Part shown: piece after piece, positions 52,540 through 64,000 of the stretch | Layout: every line of letters starts with the position of its first letter | Numbering within the stretch: position 1 is the first letter of the stretch | Assembly (NCBI GenBank): GCA_029204225.1 | Contig: CM055098.1 | Span: forward strand, 23,999,367 to 24,063,366 | Origin: Diphasiastrum complanatum | Taxonomy: Eukaryota > Streptophyta > Lycopodiopsida > Lycopodiales > Lycopodiaceae | Length of the DNA stretch: 64,000 nucleotides | Reading direction: 5' to 3' | The notes under the pieces: generated by a model | The model's input: the letters and a program-made list of their open reading frames with translations, nothing else | What the model was told of the DNA's origin: nothing | Database searches by the model: none | Program-made: the position numbers and the translations under genes

Positions 52540-53857
52540 TAGTATTTCTTCAGTTTAGACCCATTAATATGTGTAGGTAACAGTTCACCTTCAAGTGATT
52601 AAAGTTGTACAGAACCATTCTCAAATACCTCTATGACTTTATACGGTCCAAGCCATCTCATATGGAGTTTTTCAGGGAACTATTGATGTCGACTGTCATG
52701 TATCAGTGCAAAGTCATCAGCTTTAAGATCACACTTCTTAATACGACTGCCATACTTCTTCTTTCTTTGTTCTTGGATTTCCTTTATTAATTTTTGTGAT
52801 TTCTCACGATCTTCAGCTAATTCTTCAATATTCGTTAACCTTTTGTTTAAACATTCTGCATCTGTTCATTGAGCTTGAATACGAAAATTTTCACTACAAA
52901 TTCAATTGGCAAAATAGGATGCATACCATACATTAGGAAATATGGTGTCTGCTTCGTCGTGATTTTCTCTGTGTTGCGATAAGCCCAGAGAACTGATGGT
53001 AGTTTCTGATCCCAATCCGTTGCATGTGCAATAGTAATTTTGTTCAGGATCTTACATAAAATTTCATTAGCTCTTTCTGTTAACCCATTTGCTTTTGGAT
53101 TATACGGTGTAGCTTTTGTGTTTGATCAGAAAATATGTTGTCAGCAACCGTATCGTATCATTTAGAAAATGTGTACCTCGGTCACTTATTAGTTCAAGTG
53201 GACAACCATATCTTGGGATTATACTTTTGAATAAGAACATCGCGACAGTTTTTGCATCGTTTCGTTTCGTCGCCTCTGCTTCAACGTTCTTTGTAGCATA
53301 ATCCGTTGCAACAAGAATATAACAACATTTCGTATGTCGAGTCATAGGTTTGATTGGACCGACAAAGTCAATCTCCCACTTTTCAAATGGTGCAAGAGGC
53401 AGAAGTGGTGTCAACAACCAATTCATTACTTTTGTAGGCTTACCAGATCTTTGGCATGGATCGCAAAAACGAATAAAATTTGATACATCCTTGAACATTG
53501 TTGGCCACCAATACTTGGCAGTCAATATCTTATTAACAATATTTTCAAAGAAAAATGTCCACCAGCGTCTTCTGAGTGTAAGGCTTTAACGACCTTTTTA
53601 ATGTCTTCAGTTTCGAGACATCTTCGAAGCTGATGATCTGCACCAAGCTTGTACAAGATATTGTTAAAATTCGTATAAGGTGCTACCTTATATTGAAAAA
53701 CTGTCTTTTGCTCCAAATCGTAACCATCTGGATATATCTGATCTTTGAGATAAATAATAATGTCAGAATATAGCGAATTTGTAGACGAAATCTCGAATAA
53801 ATGTTCGTCTGAAAAATCATCATTAATAGGTTCTTCAATTTTTCTAGGCCTCTTCAT
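52540..53857 (-). pseudogene. Gypsy family B integrase, minus-strand copy
   Basis: Starts at 53857 with KIEEPINDDFSDEHLFEIS and the H2C2 zinc region (LYKLGADHQLRRCLE, HSEDAGGHFS); after a frame change near 53525, TAKYWWPTMFKDVSNFIRFC, CQRSGKP, WEIDFVGPIKP (first Asp), ATDYATKNVEAEA, ELISDRGTHFLND (second Asp); after another shift PKANGLTERANEIL (Glu), then a damaged C-terminal part ending in NGSKLKKYY at about 52540. RT, RNase H, protease and gag are absent, deleted against a 103-bp piece of LTR. Confidence 0.9.
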
Positions 53858-53950
53858 AACTTATACTTAACCAGCTCATATCTTCATTTTCGAGCATATC
53901 ATGCCATATTTATGTTGATATTCAATTTTTAACAATAAGGTGGCATCACA
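53848..53950 (-). repeat. Family B LTR fragment (first about 103 bp)
   Basis: Nearly identical to 49254-49356, including CATATCTTCATTTT..GAG and GGTGGCATCACA. It is the outer end of a 5' LTR whose remainder, together with gag to RNase H, has been deleted. It overlaps the integrase-side breakpoint by about 10 bases. Confidence 0.85.
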
Positions 53951-53980
53951 AGTATGGTTAAAACTATGCCAAAACTAGTT

Positions 53981-54535
53981 GAAGAGGGAGTGTGAGAGAT
54001 TTCAACAAGTTTAGTCATATTCTGGTAAATTGTCAATTGAGGCCAAAACTCATTGTAGACTTAGAGATAAACTTTTTGAAGTTATATTAGTTTAAAATAC
54101 ATTCAGTAAACACTTTTTAAAAGTGTGGGAAAGTTGGTAGGCAAGTTTGAGAGAGATTCAAATTTAAATGTTGGGTACTTTGAATCTAGACCCAAAAATA
54201 GTAGGGTTACATTTTGGAGGGACAGCCAAGTGGCCAAATAGGGTTTGGACTTGTTATAAAAGGTTGTAACTCATGGAGAGACATATGTTCTCTCTTCTCT
54301 CTCTCATTTCATCATTATACATGGTTCTCTTTGGGTTCTACTACTCATTGGTGCACTCTCATGATGTTATCTTGCAATTCTGTGTGCAGAGTGATCATTT
54401 ATTGCCATTTTTGGTTTCACAAGGGTGAAATACAGAGGGTACTATAATTTTATGGACATCAACTGTATTATATGGTTTGGTTCATGTTTGATCAGTATCT
54501 CTTAGAGTTTGCATGCTGATTTTTCTACATTGGCA
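53981..54535 (+). repeat. Copia-type LTR with polypurine tract
   Basis: GAAGAGGGAG at 53981-53990 is followed by TGTGAGAGATTT, the pattern of a polypurine tract and 3' LTR on the plus strand. The LTR contains a TATA-like TTATAAAAGG at about 54256 and a CT-rich leader after it, and seems to end in ...CATTGGCA near 54535. It is all that remains of another copia element; no second LTR was found. Confidence 0.6.
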
Positions 54536-54546
54536 GGATTGTTGGG

Positions 54547-55213
54547 TTGCTCCTTATTGTAACCAAAGATCAGGGTACAGAAACTGATGATACAGATCGA
54601 AGGAAGAAACGAAAGTCCAAACGAAAAAAAGATAGCAAAACCATTGAGGACAAGTCTGCGACATCTAAAGTTGAAAAGCTTTGGAAAATTAATGTGGCTG
54701 ATCTTAATAAGAAGTTCAACGATTTGAAAGTTCAAATTTCAAGAGTTGCAGACAAGAGACCGAAGGCTTCTTCTTCGAATTCAAGAATATGGTGTACGAA
54801 GTGCGGTGTATTTGGACATTCTAAGAAAAGATTGCAAATATGTGAACGTAAAGTATGTTGAAGATCCTTCTCAAGAAGTTCTCTTTATATTTCAAGATGA
54901 TGCGACTACCAATTTTGTTCAGGGTACCACAACACCAACTCAACAAGCCAAACCAACGTTTGCACCAAAACGATACAATCCACCAGAATTTGTTGGGCCT
55001 GTAATCAATGCTTCCAATTCGACAAAACCCACTTCGAAAAATTGTTATAACTATTGTGAACCTATACATTTTGTGTCTGATTGTTTGCAGTCATGGAAGC
55101 CACAACCAGACTGTCCACAATCGCAGAAGCCACGTCCAAAGTACCAGTATGTAGCCACACTTGTTGTTGCTGCTGATATGAAATTAAAATCTTCTACTGA
55201 TGCTGTTGCGTAG
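54547..55213 (+). pseudogene. Gypsy family B gag C-terminus with zinc knuckle (plus copy)
   Basis: A basic stretch (RRKKRKSKRKKDSK), NVADLNKKFNDLKVQISR, then CTKCGVFGHSKK with the knuckle shifting frame near 54830 into KYVNVKYVEDPSQEVLFIF and a Pro/Thr-rich tail with a second degenerate Cys cluster (CYNYCEPIHFVSDC). It reads rightward toward protease and RT. Confidence 0.8.
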
Positions 55214-56062
55214 AAGGTTGATGTCATCGAAGCCAAACCAACAAAGGCAGTTGATTAATCTTGGCCAAGTGATGTTGAGAAGCTATTTAAAGTGACTACG
55301 AGAAGCAAAACCACCTGAAACCTTACACAAAAGTATCTTCAAAGAAGCAGAGAAATTCCTCGAAGAAGAAATCTTTGAACAAGCTGATTCTGATTATGAT
55401 CGTGATGCAGCCAAGTTATTATCAAAAGATATTTCTGCGAAAGCAAAAAAAATTATCAATCCTAAATTACAGATAGTCGTTGTAGAGAAGAAAGTTACCT
55501 TTGAGGAAAGGGATGTGGAAATCACGAAGACAAAACTTTCGGAGGCCATTATTGATAAATTTATCTCGAAAGCAAAGACGAAAGACTATGATATTGTAAC
55601 TGATATTGGTTCACTTCGGCCCAATATAACTTTTGAGCAATTGTTGACAAATAACAATTATTATCATCAATAGTTAAAAGGTTTATTTGTTTCTAAGATG
55701 AAAAAAGAATTTCTCTACCAGATGTTGGCGTATTATCTATTGATTTAGGAGACCTTGGTGCACCAGAAATTGATATTACAATTGTGGGATGCTTAATCAA
55801 AATAGTGCCAATTGACTCAGGTTCGAGTGTCAATATAATAACTGAAGACACTACTCATGTTTTGGGTTTGATTAATATTCAACCAACCCAAAGAAATATC
55901 AAGTTGGTTGATTCGACACGAAGAAAACTTGTTGGTGAATTAAAGGATGTGACTGTATACATTCAAGCCAAGCCTTTCACAATGAACTTTTTTTTCTTTC
56001 AAACCACTTGGTTTGTCATCTTACTCTATTTTGATTGGTCGACCTTGACTCTATCAGTCTAA
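55214..56062 (+). pseudogene. Gypsy family B linker and retropepsin
   Basis: After a damaged linker with several stops, IVPIDSGSSVNIITEDTTHV gives a clear aspartic protease active site (Asp-Ser-Gly) at about 55810, followed by LKDVTVYIQAKPFTMNF. The frame breaks shortly after. Confidence 0.85.
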
Positions 56063-56760
56063 CACAAGTGTATACTACAAGTCTTGAGAATTTAGATTTC
56101 AAGCTGGCGAGACAACTAGTCGTGGAAAGCCAGATGAACAGATTATCACATGGAGCCGTGACAAATATGAAGCCGAAACTCCTACATTTGAACTCCTACG
56201 TCCGACACCAGTTTTACCTCTGAAGATTCTTCTTACGACCTTAATATTTTCTCTAATACATCAGATGTCGAACTTAATTATTTTGAATGCTATGAGAATA
56301 ATGATTCATCGGATGACGAAGAAATTTTTTTCGATGTATGTAATGCAGAAGTTGATCTATCTTTGAATTAATCAAAAGCTGCAGACACGAATTCTGAAGA
56401 TTCTGATCAAGATGAAGATTGAGAATGAATTTGACGAATATGAACAAGAATTTTGAAATAAAGACCAGACAACAAGAATAAATCCGTGGAGTCAGCCATA
56501 CACGAAATTCATGGCCATACCTAGGCCAACATGACGGAAGGTATTATTTTACCAGATTCTACTTGAATTTGCACCTAGGAAATTTGTACATGTTTCCAAG
56601 TCTCTTGGAGAGAAAAAAAATTAGCAGAATTTACTAAGCTATTGAAGGAGTACGAAGATGTATTTGCATGGACGCTCAAAGACTTGAAAGGAATCCCTGC
56701 TGAATTTGACGAGCACCGCATTGATCTTAAAGAAGATGTTGTTCTTGTCCAACAGAGACA
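56063..56760 (+). other. Gypsy family B protease-RT interval, eroded
   Basis: Acidic linker and start of RT in several frames: for example FTKLLKEYEDVFAWTLKDLK near 56620-56690 matches the N-terminal RT region of Ty3/gypsy. Stops prevent a continuous frame. Confidence 0.6.
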
Positions 56761-57170
56761 GTGTTGGCTCAATCCAAAGTCTCTCTTATGATAAAAGATG
56801 AACTCAACAAGCACCTCAAGGTAGACATTATTTATCCCGTCTTAAGTAGTAAATGGGTATCTCCCATTGTTGTAGTTCCAAAGAAGAAAATTGGCAAGAT
56901 TCAAATTTGTCAGGATTTTAGGAAGCTGAATGCTGCTACAAAGAAAGATCACCACCCATTACCCTTCATGGATTCCATTCTAGACCAGGTTGCTGGACAA
57001 GAACGTAACAGTTTCTGTGATGGCGTCTCTAGCTATAATTAAGTTGGAGTAAGGAAGGAGGGTTGACCGAAAACCAGGTTTACTATTGATTGGGGCACTT
57101 ATGCCTACAATAAAATGCCCTCTGGTCTTTGTAATGCACCAGCTACTTTCTAGAGAATTATGATGCTAAT
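56761..57170 (+). pseudogene. Gypsy family B reverse transcriptase, cut before YxDD
   Basis: KWVSPIVVVPKK, GKIQICQDFRKLNAATKKDH, LPFMDSILDQVAG, then, with stops, WGTYAYNKMPSGLCNAPATF. Directly after this the sequence jumps to the connection/RNase H domain, so the palm motif with the catalytic Asp pair and the thumb are missing. Confidence 0.9.
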
Positions 57171-57620
57171 TTTCATTGTGTTCCTTTGCATTTGAAGAAA
57201 ATAAGCAGAGGCTGATTAATGTTCCAATTCTGAGACCGCCCAATTGGATGATACTGTTTCATGGTTATGTTGATGTGTCAACATTTGCTATTGGTGTTTG
57301 TCTGAGCCAGAAGGATGATCAGAAGAAAGACCATCCAATATACTATGCTAGCCGCCAGCTCAGTTCCTCGGAGAAGAATTATTTGGCAACCGAAAGAGAA
57401 GCACTTGGAATGATTTTTACTGTAAAGAAATTTCGACATTATTTGATGAGATATGCTTTTATATTCCATGTTGATCATTATTCTTTGAAGTATCATGTTA
57501 ATAAACCTGATTTATCTGGCCGAATAGCTTGCTGAGTTTTGCTGCTACAAGAGTTCACTTATCAAGTTGAGCTTCATTAAGGAAAATCTCATACTAATGC
57601 GGATTATCTTTCATGACTTA
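57171..57620 (+). pseudogene. Gypsy family B RNase H
   Basis: From FAFEENKQRLINVPILRPP through LFHGYVDVSTFAIGVCLSQ (first catalytic Asp region), HPIYYASRQLSSSEKNYLAT, ALGMIFTVKKFRHYLM, and HVDHYSLKYHVNKPDLSGRI, then a TGA and the tail TYQVELH..HTNADYLS. It is largely intact apart from the stops near its end. Confidence 0.9.
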
Positions 57621-58202
57621 GCATGGAAAGGATTGAAGAACCATTAAATGATGACTTTCCAGATAAAAATTTATTTGAGATATCTTCTACAAACTCTTTA
57701 TATTCTGATATTATTATTTATCTTAAAGATCAAATATATCATGAAGGATATGACTTGGAGAAGAAGACAATATTGCAATACAAAGTAGCTCCTTATACCA
57801 TTATTGACAATGTTTTGTATAAGCTCGGTGCAGATCATCAGTTAAGAAGGTGTCTTGAAGCTGAAAATATTCCAAAGGTTATTTAAGCCTTACATTTCGA
57901 AGATGTTGTGGACATTTCGCCATGAAGAACACTGTTAATAAGATTCTGACCGCCAAATATTGGTGGCCTAAAGGATATCTCTATTTATATTCAATCTTGT
58001 GATCCATGCTAGAGATCTGGAAAACCAACCAAATCTATGAACTGGCCGTTGACGCCAATCATTCCACTTGCACCATTTGAAAAGTGGGGGATTGACTTTG
58101 TTGGTCCAATAAAGCCAGTAACTCGACACACTAAGTGTCGATATATTTTGGTTGTAATGGACTATGCAATGAAGAATGCTGAAGCGGAAGCAACGACGCC
58201 TG
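57621..58202 (+). pseudogene. Gypsy family B integrase N-terminal part (plus copy)
   Basis: RIEEPLNDDFPDKNLFEISS, LYKLGADHQLRRCLEAENI (matching the minus-strand copy at 53.5-53.86 kb), then a degraded core in shifting frames with TAKYWWPKG, WGIDFVGPIKPVTRHT-like and AEAEATT. It ends abruptly and passes into LTR sequence at about 58203, so the rest of integrase has been deleted. Confidence 0.85.
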
Positions 58203-58977
<775 letters not shown>

Positions 58978-60113
58978 ATAACCTTTCAATTACAGAATGC
59001 TTAATACCATTAAGGGGCTCAAAACACCAAAAATTATTGTATTTTTTATGGTTTTTGAGCATGAATACCTCTCAATTGGGGGTCTAAACCTGTTGGATCT
59101 TGTTACAACCTTAAAGATATGTTGGATTGCCTCCGATTTAGGCCATCATGCATCCAATTTGGATAGATGTGCATTAGACACCAACATATTGAAGTTTTGC
59201 TTGTTGAAGGAGGCCAAAAATGCATTTTTTGCTTGATATGAGCCTATGATTGCTTGATGGACTTGTTAGAAGCTTCTATGTCTCGCGTATGAACCTTAGT
59301 AGAGTGCTTGTAAACTCTGATCCAAGGCTTATTGGGCTGGGATGCAAATTTTGATGACTCCTCCTTCCAAAAGTGCGCCCTCCTACCTATTTTTTGTGCA
59401 TTTATTGCTCGCACATGTGAGACCTAGGTGGTAGGGTGACATGGCAAATGCCTTGTAGACCGACTCTCCCTCCGTACTTTGTTTTACAACAACCAATTTG
59501 GTGTCCTGTAGAGAAAGTTATGGCCGTCTGAAGTCTAAAATTTGCAAAATTTTGGAATTGTTCCGATGCATGCATGCTTGTAATATAGTTTAGTGCATGT
59601 CCGTTGATGGAAATGTATGGATAAACCTATATGCATGCTTGGATGCATGTTGCATGTGTAATTAGTGATTTGATTAGTAAAATTCTTGCATGTAGCTATT
59701 TTTGGCAATTCTAGATCAAAAAGAAGATTTTCTAGTAAATAGGCTATTTACGAAAAAAATTCATTTTTTCAGAAAAGTCAGTGCATGTTAAGTTAGATGC
59801 ATGCCGGATGTTTCGAGATGATTTCGATTTGTGACAGTGCCTGTGATTATGCAAAATCGATCTTCTTAATCGATTTTCACAGTTGGTCCATTACGAACGT
59901 ATTTCAAAAATCCCAGTTTTTTGTAAATTCTAGGATTTGGTCATAAAAGTTGTTGTTGTTTAATTTGATCCAATACTGATTTTGCAAAATTTTGCATATA
60001 TGAGTGGAAGACCTTGTTGAATAATATCAACTAGTTATGAAGGTTTTTAGCATTTCACTTATTAGTTGATGAGTGAATCTCGACTAATTGAAGCAAATTT
60101 TGCATGTTAGAAA
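58978..60113. other. Unassigned DNA left of the gag fragment
   Basis: AT-rich with repeated GCATGC/TGCATG strings in 59.56-59.83 kb. Some of it is probably the leader or LTR of the gypsy element whose gag follows, but I could not find a matching LTR or a primer site. Confidence 0.4.
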
Positions 60114-60716
60114 ATGAATATGGCAAATGATAATGCAAATGCAGCTCTTGATGGTCAGGTGCTAATGCCTACCTATCTGCAGATTTGCCAGTCATTAAGC
60201 CAAGCGCTTAATGAGATAAACAACATGAACACTTTACATGATCAAGAAATGGAAGTACTGTTAAATCAAGTGAGAACCTTGTCCGTTCCAAATTTGGGCT
60301 TTCAGCCTGAACCATTTTTGGGGGAGAAGAAACAGAAAAAACTTGAAGTTGTAGATGACTAGTTAACCAAGTGGACCGATTACTTTAATCTACATGGAAT
60401 TCCTGAAGAAAAAAATATTGAGAGTGTTATTTTGTTCTTATGTGGGAAAGCTTCGTCGTGGTGGCGTGATTTGCAACCTAAACCTACCACATGGAACGAG
60501 TTTATGGAGGTGTTCAGAAAGTCGTTTGTGGTTGTGGACGACTCAGATCTCTACCAAAGATTTGTGAATTGCAAAATGGGTACTCGGAGTTTGGACTCGT
60601 ACCTACAGGATTTTATTCATTTATGGAATAAACTTCTCTCATTCGATGCAAAACTGGAACTGTGGCAGTTTATCCTAGGTCTGCCTGCAGACAAGAGAAA
60701 GAGTTATTTGCTATGA
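60114..60716 (+). pseudogene. Gypsy family C gag fragment
   Basis: MANDNANAALDGQVLMPTYL, EINNMNTLHDQEMEVLLNQV (coiled-coil-like), then after a TAG at about 60360, LTKWTDYFNLHGIPEEKNIE and the Retrotrans_gag capsid LCGKASSWWRDLQ, TWNEFMEVFRKSF, LDSYLQDFIHLWNKL, FILGLPADKRK. It ends exactly where RNase H begins, so the protease and RT have been lost. Confidence 0.88.
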
Positions 60717-60960
60717 TTCATGCACTTAAAACTTGAAGGCATTATCTATATGATAGTCAGTTTATAGTGTATACAGATCACCAACCTCTAAAATACTTAT
60801 GTAATCAGAACGATTTGAGGGGTCGTAAAGCTCGCTACGCTGAGCTTATGTAGGAATTTGATCATGAGATCCGATATATCAAGGGGTGCTCTAACCAAGT
60901 TGCGGATGTGCTTAGTCGGATTGCTGAATTAAATGAACTTTCATTCACCCAGATTTCCAC
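60695..60960 (+). pseudogene. Gypsy family C RNase H fragment fused to gag
   Basis: In the frame after the junction: ELFAMIHALKT, stop, RHYLYDSQFIVYTDHQPLKY, LCNQNDLRGRKARYAELM, stop, EFDHEIRYIKGCSNQVADVL, SRI. This is the C-terminal half of RNase H up to the integrase boundary. Confidence 0.85.
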
Positions 60961-61039
60961 TGATCTATATCTTTCGCTGAGAGGAAAGATTCTCATTTTG
61001 ACGTGTGTAGTGCTACCACTGAATGAGTAGATACGATCC

Positions 61040-61500
61040 GACTACTGACAACATATTTTCTGATCAAACATAGAAAGACAACCCCTTACAATCCAAAAGC
61101 AAATGGGTTGACTGAGAGAGCTAACTAAATACTATGCAAAGTCCTGAATAAGATCAGTGTTGCACATGCTACAGTCTGGGATCAAAAGTTACCCTCAGTA
61201 CTCTCTGGACATATAGAAATACAGAGAAGATTACAACGAAATAGACTCCTTATTTTCTTATATATGGTATACGTCCAATTTTGCCGATTGAATTTGAGGT
61301 GCCAACTTTTCGTATACAAGCACAACGAGCGGAAGTAGAATGTATTAACGAAAGGTTGCTGACTATTGAAGAACTATCCGAATCTCAAAACAATTCAAAG
61401 TATGTTACAGAGAAAATACAGGAACAACGAAAAGAAAAACATGATACTCATATCAAGACTGTTGATCTTAAGGTTGATGATTATGCTCTAATGAATGCGG
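61040..61500 (+). pseudogene. Integrase core/C-terminal fragment
   Basis: LLTTYFLIKHRKTTPYNPKA, NGLTERAN then a stop and ILCKVLNKISVAHATVWDQKLP, resembling the family B integrase (LLTTYFLIKHK at 53.12 kb). Then RPILPIEFEVPTFRIQAQRA and a tail ending in DLKVDDYALM. The first two catalytic Asp regions are missing. Confidence 0.8.
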
Positions 61501-62380
61501 CTATTTGCGGGTGAAGGGTCTCTGTGCAGTCATAAGGTGGTGTTTGCGGGAAAGTGCGGTGGTAGCGTAATCATAAAGTGGGGTGAGTGCGGACTACTGG
61601 GATAAGTGGAGGCCTGTTGCAGTTGTGATGGTTTACGTTGGTGCAGCTAATAGTGCGTGTGGGTGAAGACGATAGTTGGGGTGCGGTAGGTTTGCGGTGG
61701 ATTTCTGACTGTGGACTGCGGACGAATGCGGTTTGTAGCAGTGGTAATGTGGTCAGTGTGGGTGATTGTCATAGTGGCGGTGGAATGCGGTGTGTGGCTG
61801 TTATGATGGAAATGAAAGGTGTGTTTAATGTGATGGCATGCGGTCAGTTGCAGAGGTGAGGATGGTGGGTGAATGCGATGGCATGCGGTTACAACGATGG
61901 AAGATGAGAGGTGGTGTAATGTCGATGGTATGCAGTGGACTGCGAGGTAGTGCGATTCAAGGGTGAATGGAGGTGGGCTATCTACGAATGCGTTCTCCAC
62001 GGGTCTAGGGTGGAGGTTGTGTGATGGCGGTGAATACGATAGGAGTGCGGCCTGTTGCGATTGAAGGGGAATGCAGTGGGGCAGACTTGCGGTGGGTTGC
62101 GGATATTGTGATCGCTACAATGCAGGGACTGAGGCAATTGAATGCGGTCCCTACGATGTAAAGGATGTTCCCATGGGTCAATGTGGTCACTAGGGCTCCA
62201 TGTAGATGGAGGCTCGTGTCATTGTTCGCATGTGTTTGTTATAGCGTTGAATATAGATAGATAGATTGTCAGAGAAAGCGTCAATGCAAGCTGTGTATTT
62301 GAGGTACGTTGTGCTCGTCAGTCCGGATCGTTGTTGAAAAGGTCTATCGTCTAGCGTGGATCTGGGCTGGTGGAAGCAGG
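61501..62380 (+). other. G-rich region with recurrent GCGGT motif
   Basis: About 900 bases unusually rich in GTGCGGT, TGCGGTTTG, ATGCGGT and GGTGG on the plus strand, unlike the AT-rich neighbours. Short frames on both strands are low-complexity. It follows the integrase tail and precedes the 24-bp array. Confidence 0.6.
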
Positions 62381-62706
62381 TGGTCGGTTGAGATTGGACT
62401 GTATTGTTGTCGGTTGAGATCTAATAGCAGACCGTCGATTGAGATTTGAGGGATGGGCATCGGTTGAGATCTGATGCAGTGCGTCGATTGAGATCTAACT
62501 GAAGGCCATTGGTTGAGATTAGACAGTGGGCGTCGATTGAGATCTAACTGAAGGCCATCGGTTGAGATTAGAAGTGGGCGTCGATTGAGATCTGACTGAG
62601 GCTGTCAGTTGAGATTTGACAGTGGCCGTTGGTTGAGATCTGATTGAGGCCGTCGGTTGATATCTAATACTAACCGTCGGTTGAGATCTGAGTGTAGCAC
62701 ATCGGT
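62381..62706. repeat. Tandem array, 24-26 bp unit, about 13 copies
   Basis: Consensus GYCGRTTGAGATCTGA followed by 8-10 variable bases. Alternate copies are more alike (GCGTCGATTGAGATCTAACT and GCCATCGGTTGAGATTAGA), which suggests a two-unit higher-order step of about 49 bp in the middle of the array. Confidence 0.92.
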
Positions 62707-64000
62707 TTCCAGATAAATGAAAGTTTACTCCCTTTTATCAGGAATGCGGTTATGGACATTGTTACAAGAACTGTCCAACAAGACCAAAGCCACCTCCGGT
62801 ATCTACTCCATTGATATGATTACAATTAAGCAAAGACCAGCAGTCCACCCTATAGAACCAAGTGTACAAGTGTTGATTTTGAGTTCAGAAACAAAACAAA
62901 AAATTGTCATTGAGCCAACACCTTATGAATCTGTGCCAACTACTGATCTACCTACCGCATCAAGGGTGTATCTGAATCTCAACTCAGAGAAGAAGAAATC
63001 CCAAAACATGAGGCAGTAGATCAAAGATCTACTAGAAGAATAAGCCTTGAAAGCAGCCAGAGCTATAGCAGAGATTCATTCTATACTTGTGTCACCATTG
63101 GATTTACAGGATCCTTTGCAAAGAACACATCAATGTACGTATATTAACACTCAGTTGCATCATTGCAAAGAACCCTTCAAGATGACCGAACTTGAAGCGG
63201 CGCAAACATAACTGATCATGAATATTCTATCTAGTAAGTTGGATACTACATTGGGAGACTTTTTGAAGTTGGTGCATCAAGCAAAAGAAGTGTTATCCAA
63301 AAGATTGAGACAGAACCAACAGTACAACAGGAACTACAATTTTGTGGTGGATTTTACTGAGATCCAAATGACGTACTCAATGTATGGGCAGCCTAGAAAA
63401 GTGAGCAAAGAAATATCACTCTGTCGATACAACATAAACGGTTTAGTTGAGAGACAGCCGTGATTGATGAGGGTTCATATTGAGTCAATCTAATCTCAAC
63501 AAAGTTATGTGCAAAATGGGGCCTTACAAGAATGAAGCCTGCAAATTTTGCAATCAAGCTAGCTGACCAAACTACAGTTCGTCTAATCGACATAGTGGAG
63601 GACATATTAGTGAAAATTGCAGGAATCCAGTTTGTCATTACTTTTGTAGTAATGGACTTACCGGAAGCACTATCAGTGTATCGCATTTTGTTGGGAGGTC
63701 CATGGTTACGAGTTGCACAAGTGATTCATAACTGGAAAACATGAAAGATTACATTTGAGAATCGTGAGCATGCAGTAAAAGTTCATCCATTAACTTAGAC
63801 AATCAAACCGGTAGTCCAAAAAACAGATGATGATTCATCAACAATGAATCATACTTGTGATCGACAAGAGAAAGCTTTGGGAGTGCCCTATGACTCGAAT
63901 AGATAATGTTAATTGGAATCAAGCTCTTGCAATTGTGGATTGTACAACAGGATACATGTGTCAACGAGATATCAATTCAGAGTTGAGTGACATTACTATG
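62707..64000 (+). pseudogene. Gypsy family A second copy: gag end and retropepsin, runs off the window
   Basis: A damaged zinc-knuckle (ECGYGHCYKNCPTRPKP) at about 62740, then YESVPTTDLPTASRVYLNLN, MNILSSKLDTTLGDFLKLVH and, after stops, KPANFAIKLADQTTVRLIDI and LLGGPWLRVAQVIHNW. These blocks match 21457-22090 of the first family A copy. This copy keeps about 300 bases before the match that the first lacks. RT should follow to the right of the window. Confidence 0.85.

Overview
The window is nuclear DNA of a land plant: spliced genes with canonical GT-AG introns, two recognisable plant protein genes, and a dense load of LTR retrotransposons and microsatellites in AT-rich sequence. Long (GA)n tracts, wide intergenic spaces and nested, decayed Ty3/gypsy and Ty1/copia copies fit a large, repeat-rich genome. 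A fern, other non-flowering vascular plant or gymnosperm is my guess, with low confidence, because no marker here fixes the lineage.

Layout. (1) About 1-12.2 kb, minus strand: a large gene for the H3K4 methyltransferase ATXR3/SDG2. Seven coding exons with mutually consistent splice phases (about 2120 codons) run to the exon just before the SET domain; the SET exons must lie left of the window. A CT-rich probable 5' UTR lies near 11.7-12.2 kb. (2) 13.8-20.1 kb, minus strand: a structurally complete, very young Ty1/copia element with 862-bp LTRs, TTATC target duplication, tRNA-iMet primer site, polypurine tract and one gag-pol frame broken by a single TGA. Its LTRs and leader carry repeated palindromic G-box motifs. 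(3) 21.4-27 kb: decayed Ty3/gypsy family A, plus strand, then a (CT)n tract. (4) 27-36.3 kb: mostly unrecognised AT-rich DNA with three tandem-repeat arrays, a hAT-type BED-finger remnant and a decaying protein-kinase pseudogene. (5) 36.6-38.0 kb, minus strand: an intact intronless nepenthesin-type aspartic protease resembling ASPG1. (6) 38-41 kb: microsatellites and a poly-G run. (7) 42-64 kb: a retrotransposon graveyard. It holds a copia gag/protease joined to a gypsy gag, gypsy family B in both orientations (48-54 kb minus, 54.5-59 kb plus), a copia LTR with polypurine tract, a gag/RNase H/integrase chimera at 60-61.5 kb, a 24-bp tandem array, and a second family A copy running off the right end.

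Only ATXR3 (edge-truncated) and the aspartic protease look like functional host genes. The most interesting signals are the G-box palindromes of the young copia element, an extra open frame between integrase and 3' LTR in gypsy family B (and perhaps A), GAAnnTTC/TTCnnGAA motif clusters in the spacer before that frame, a microsatellite that expanded inside an LTR, and a kinase pseudogene with DWG in place of DFG.
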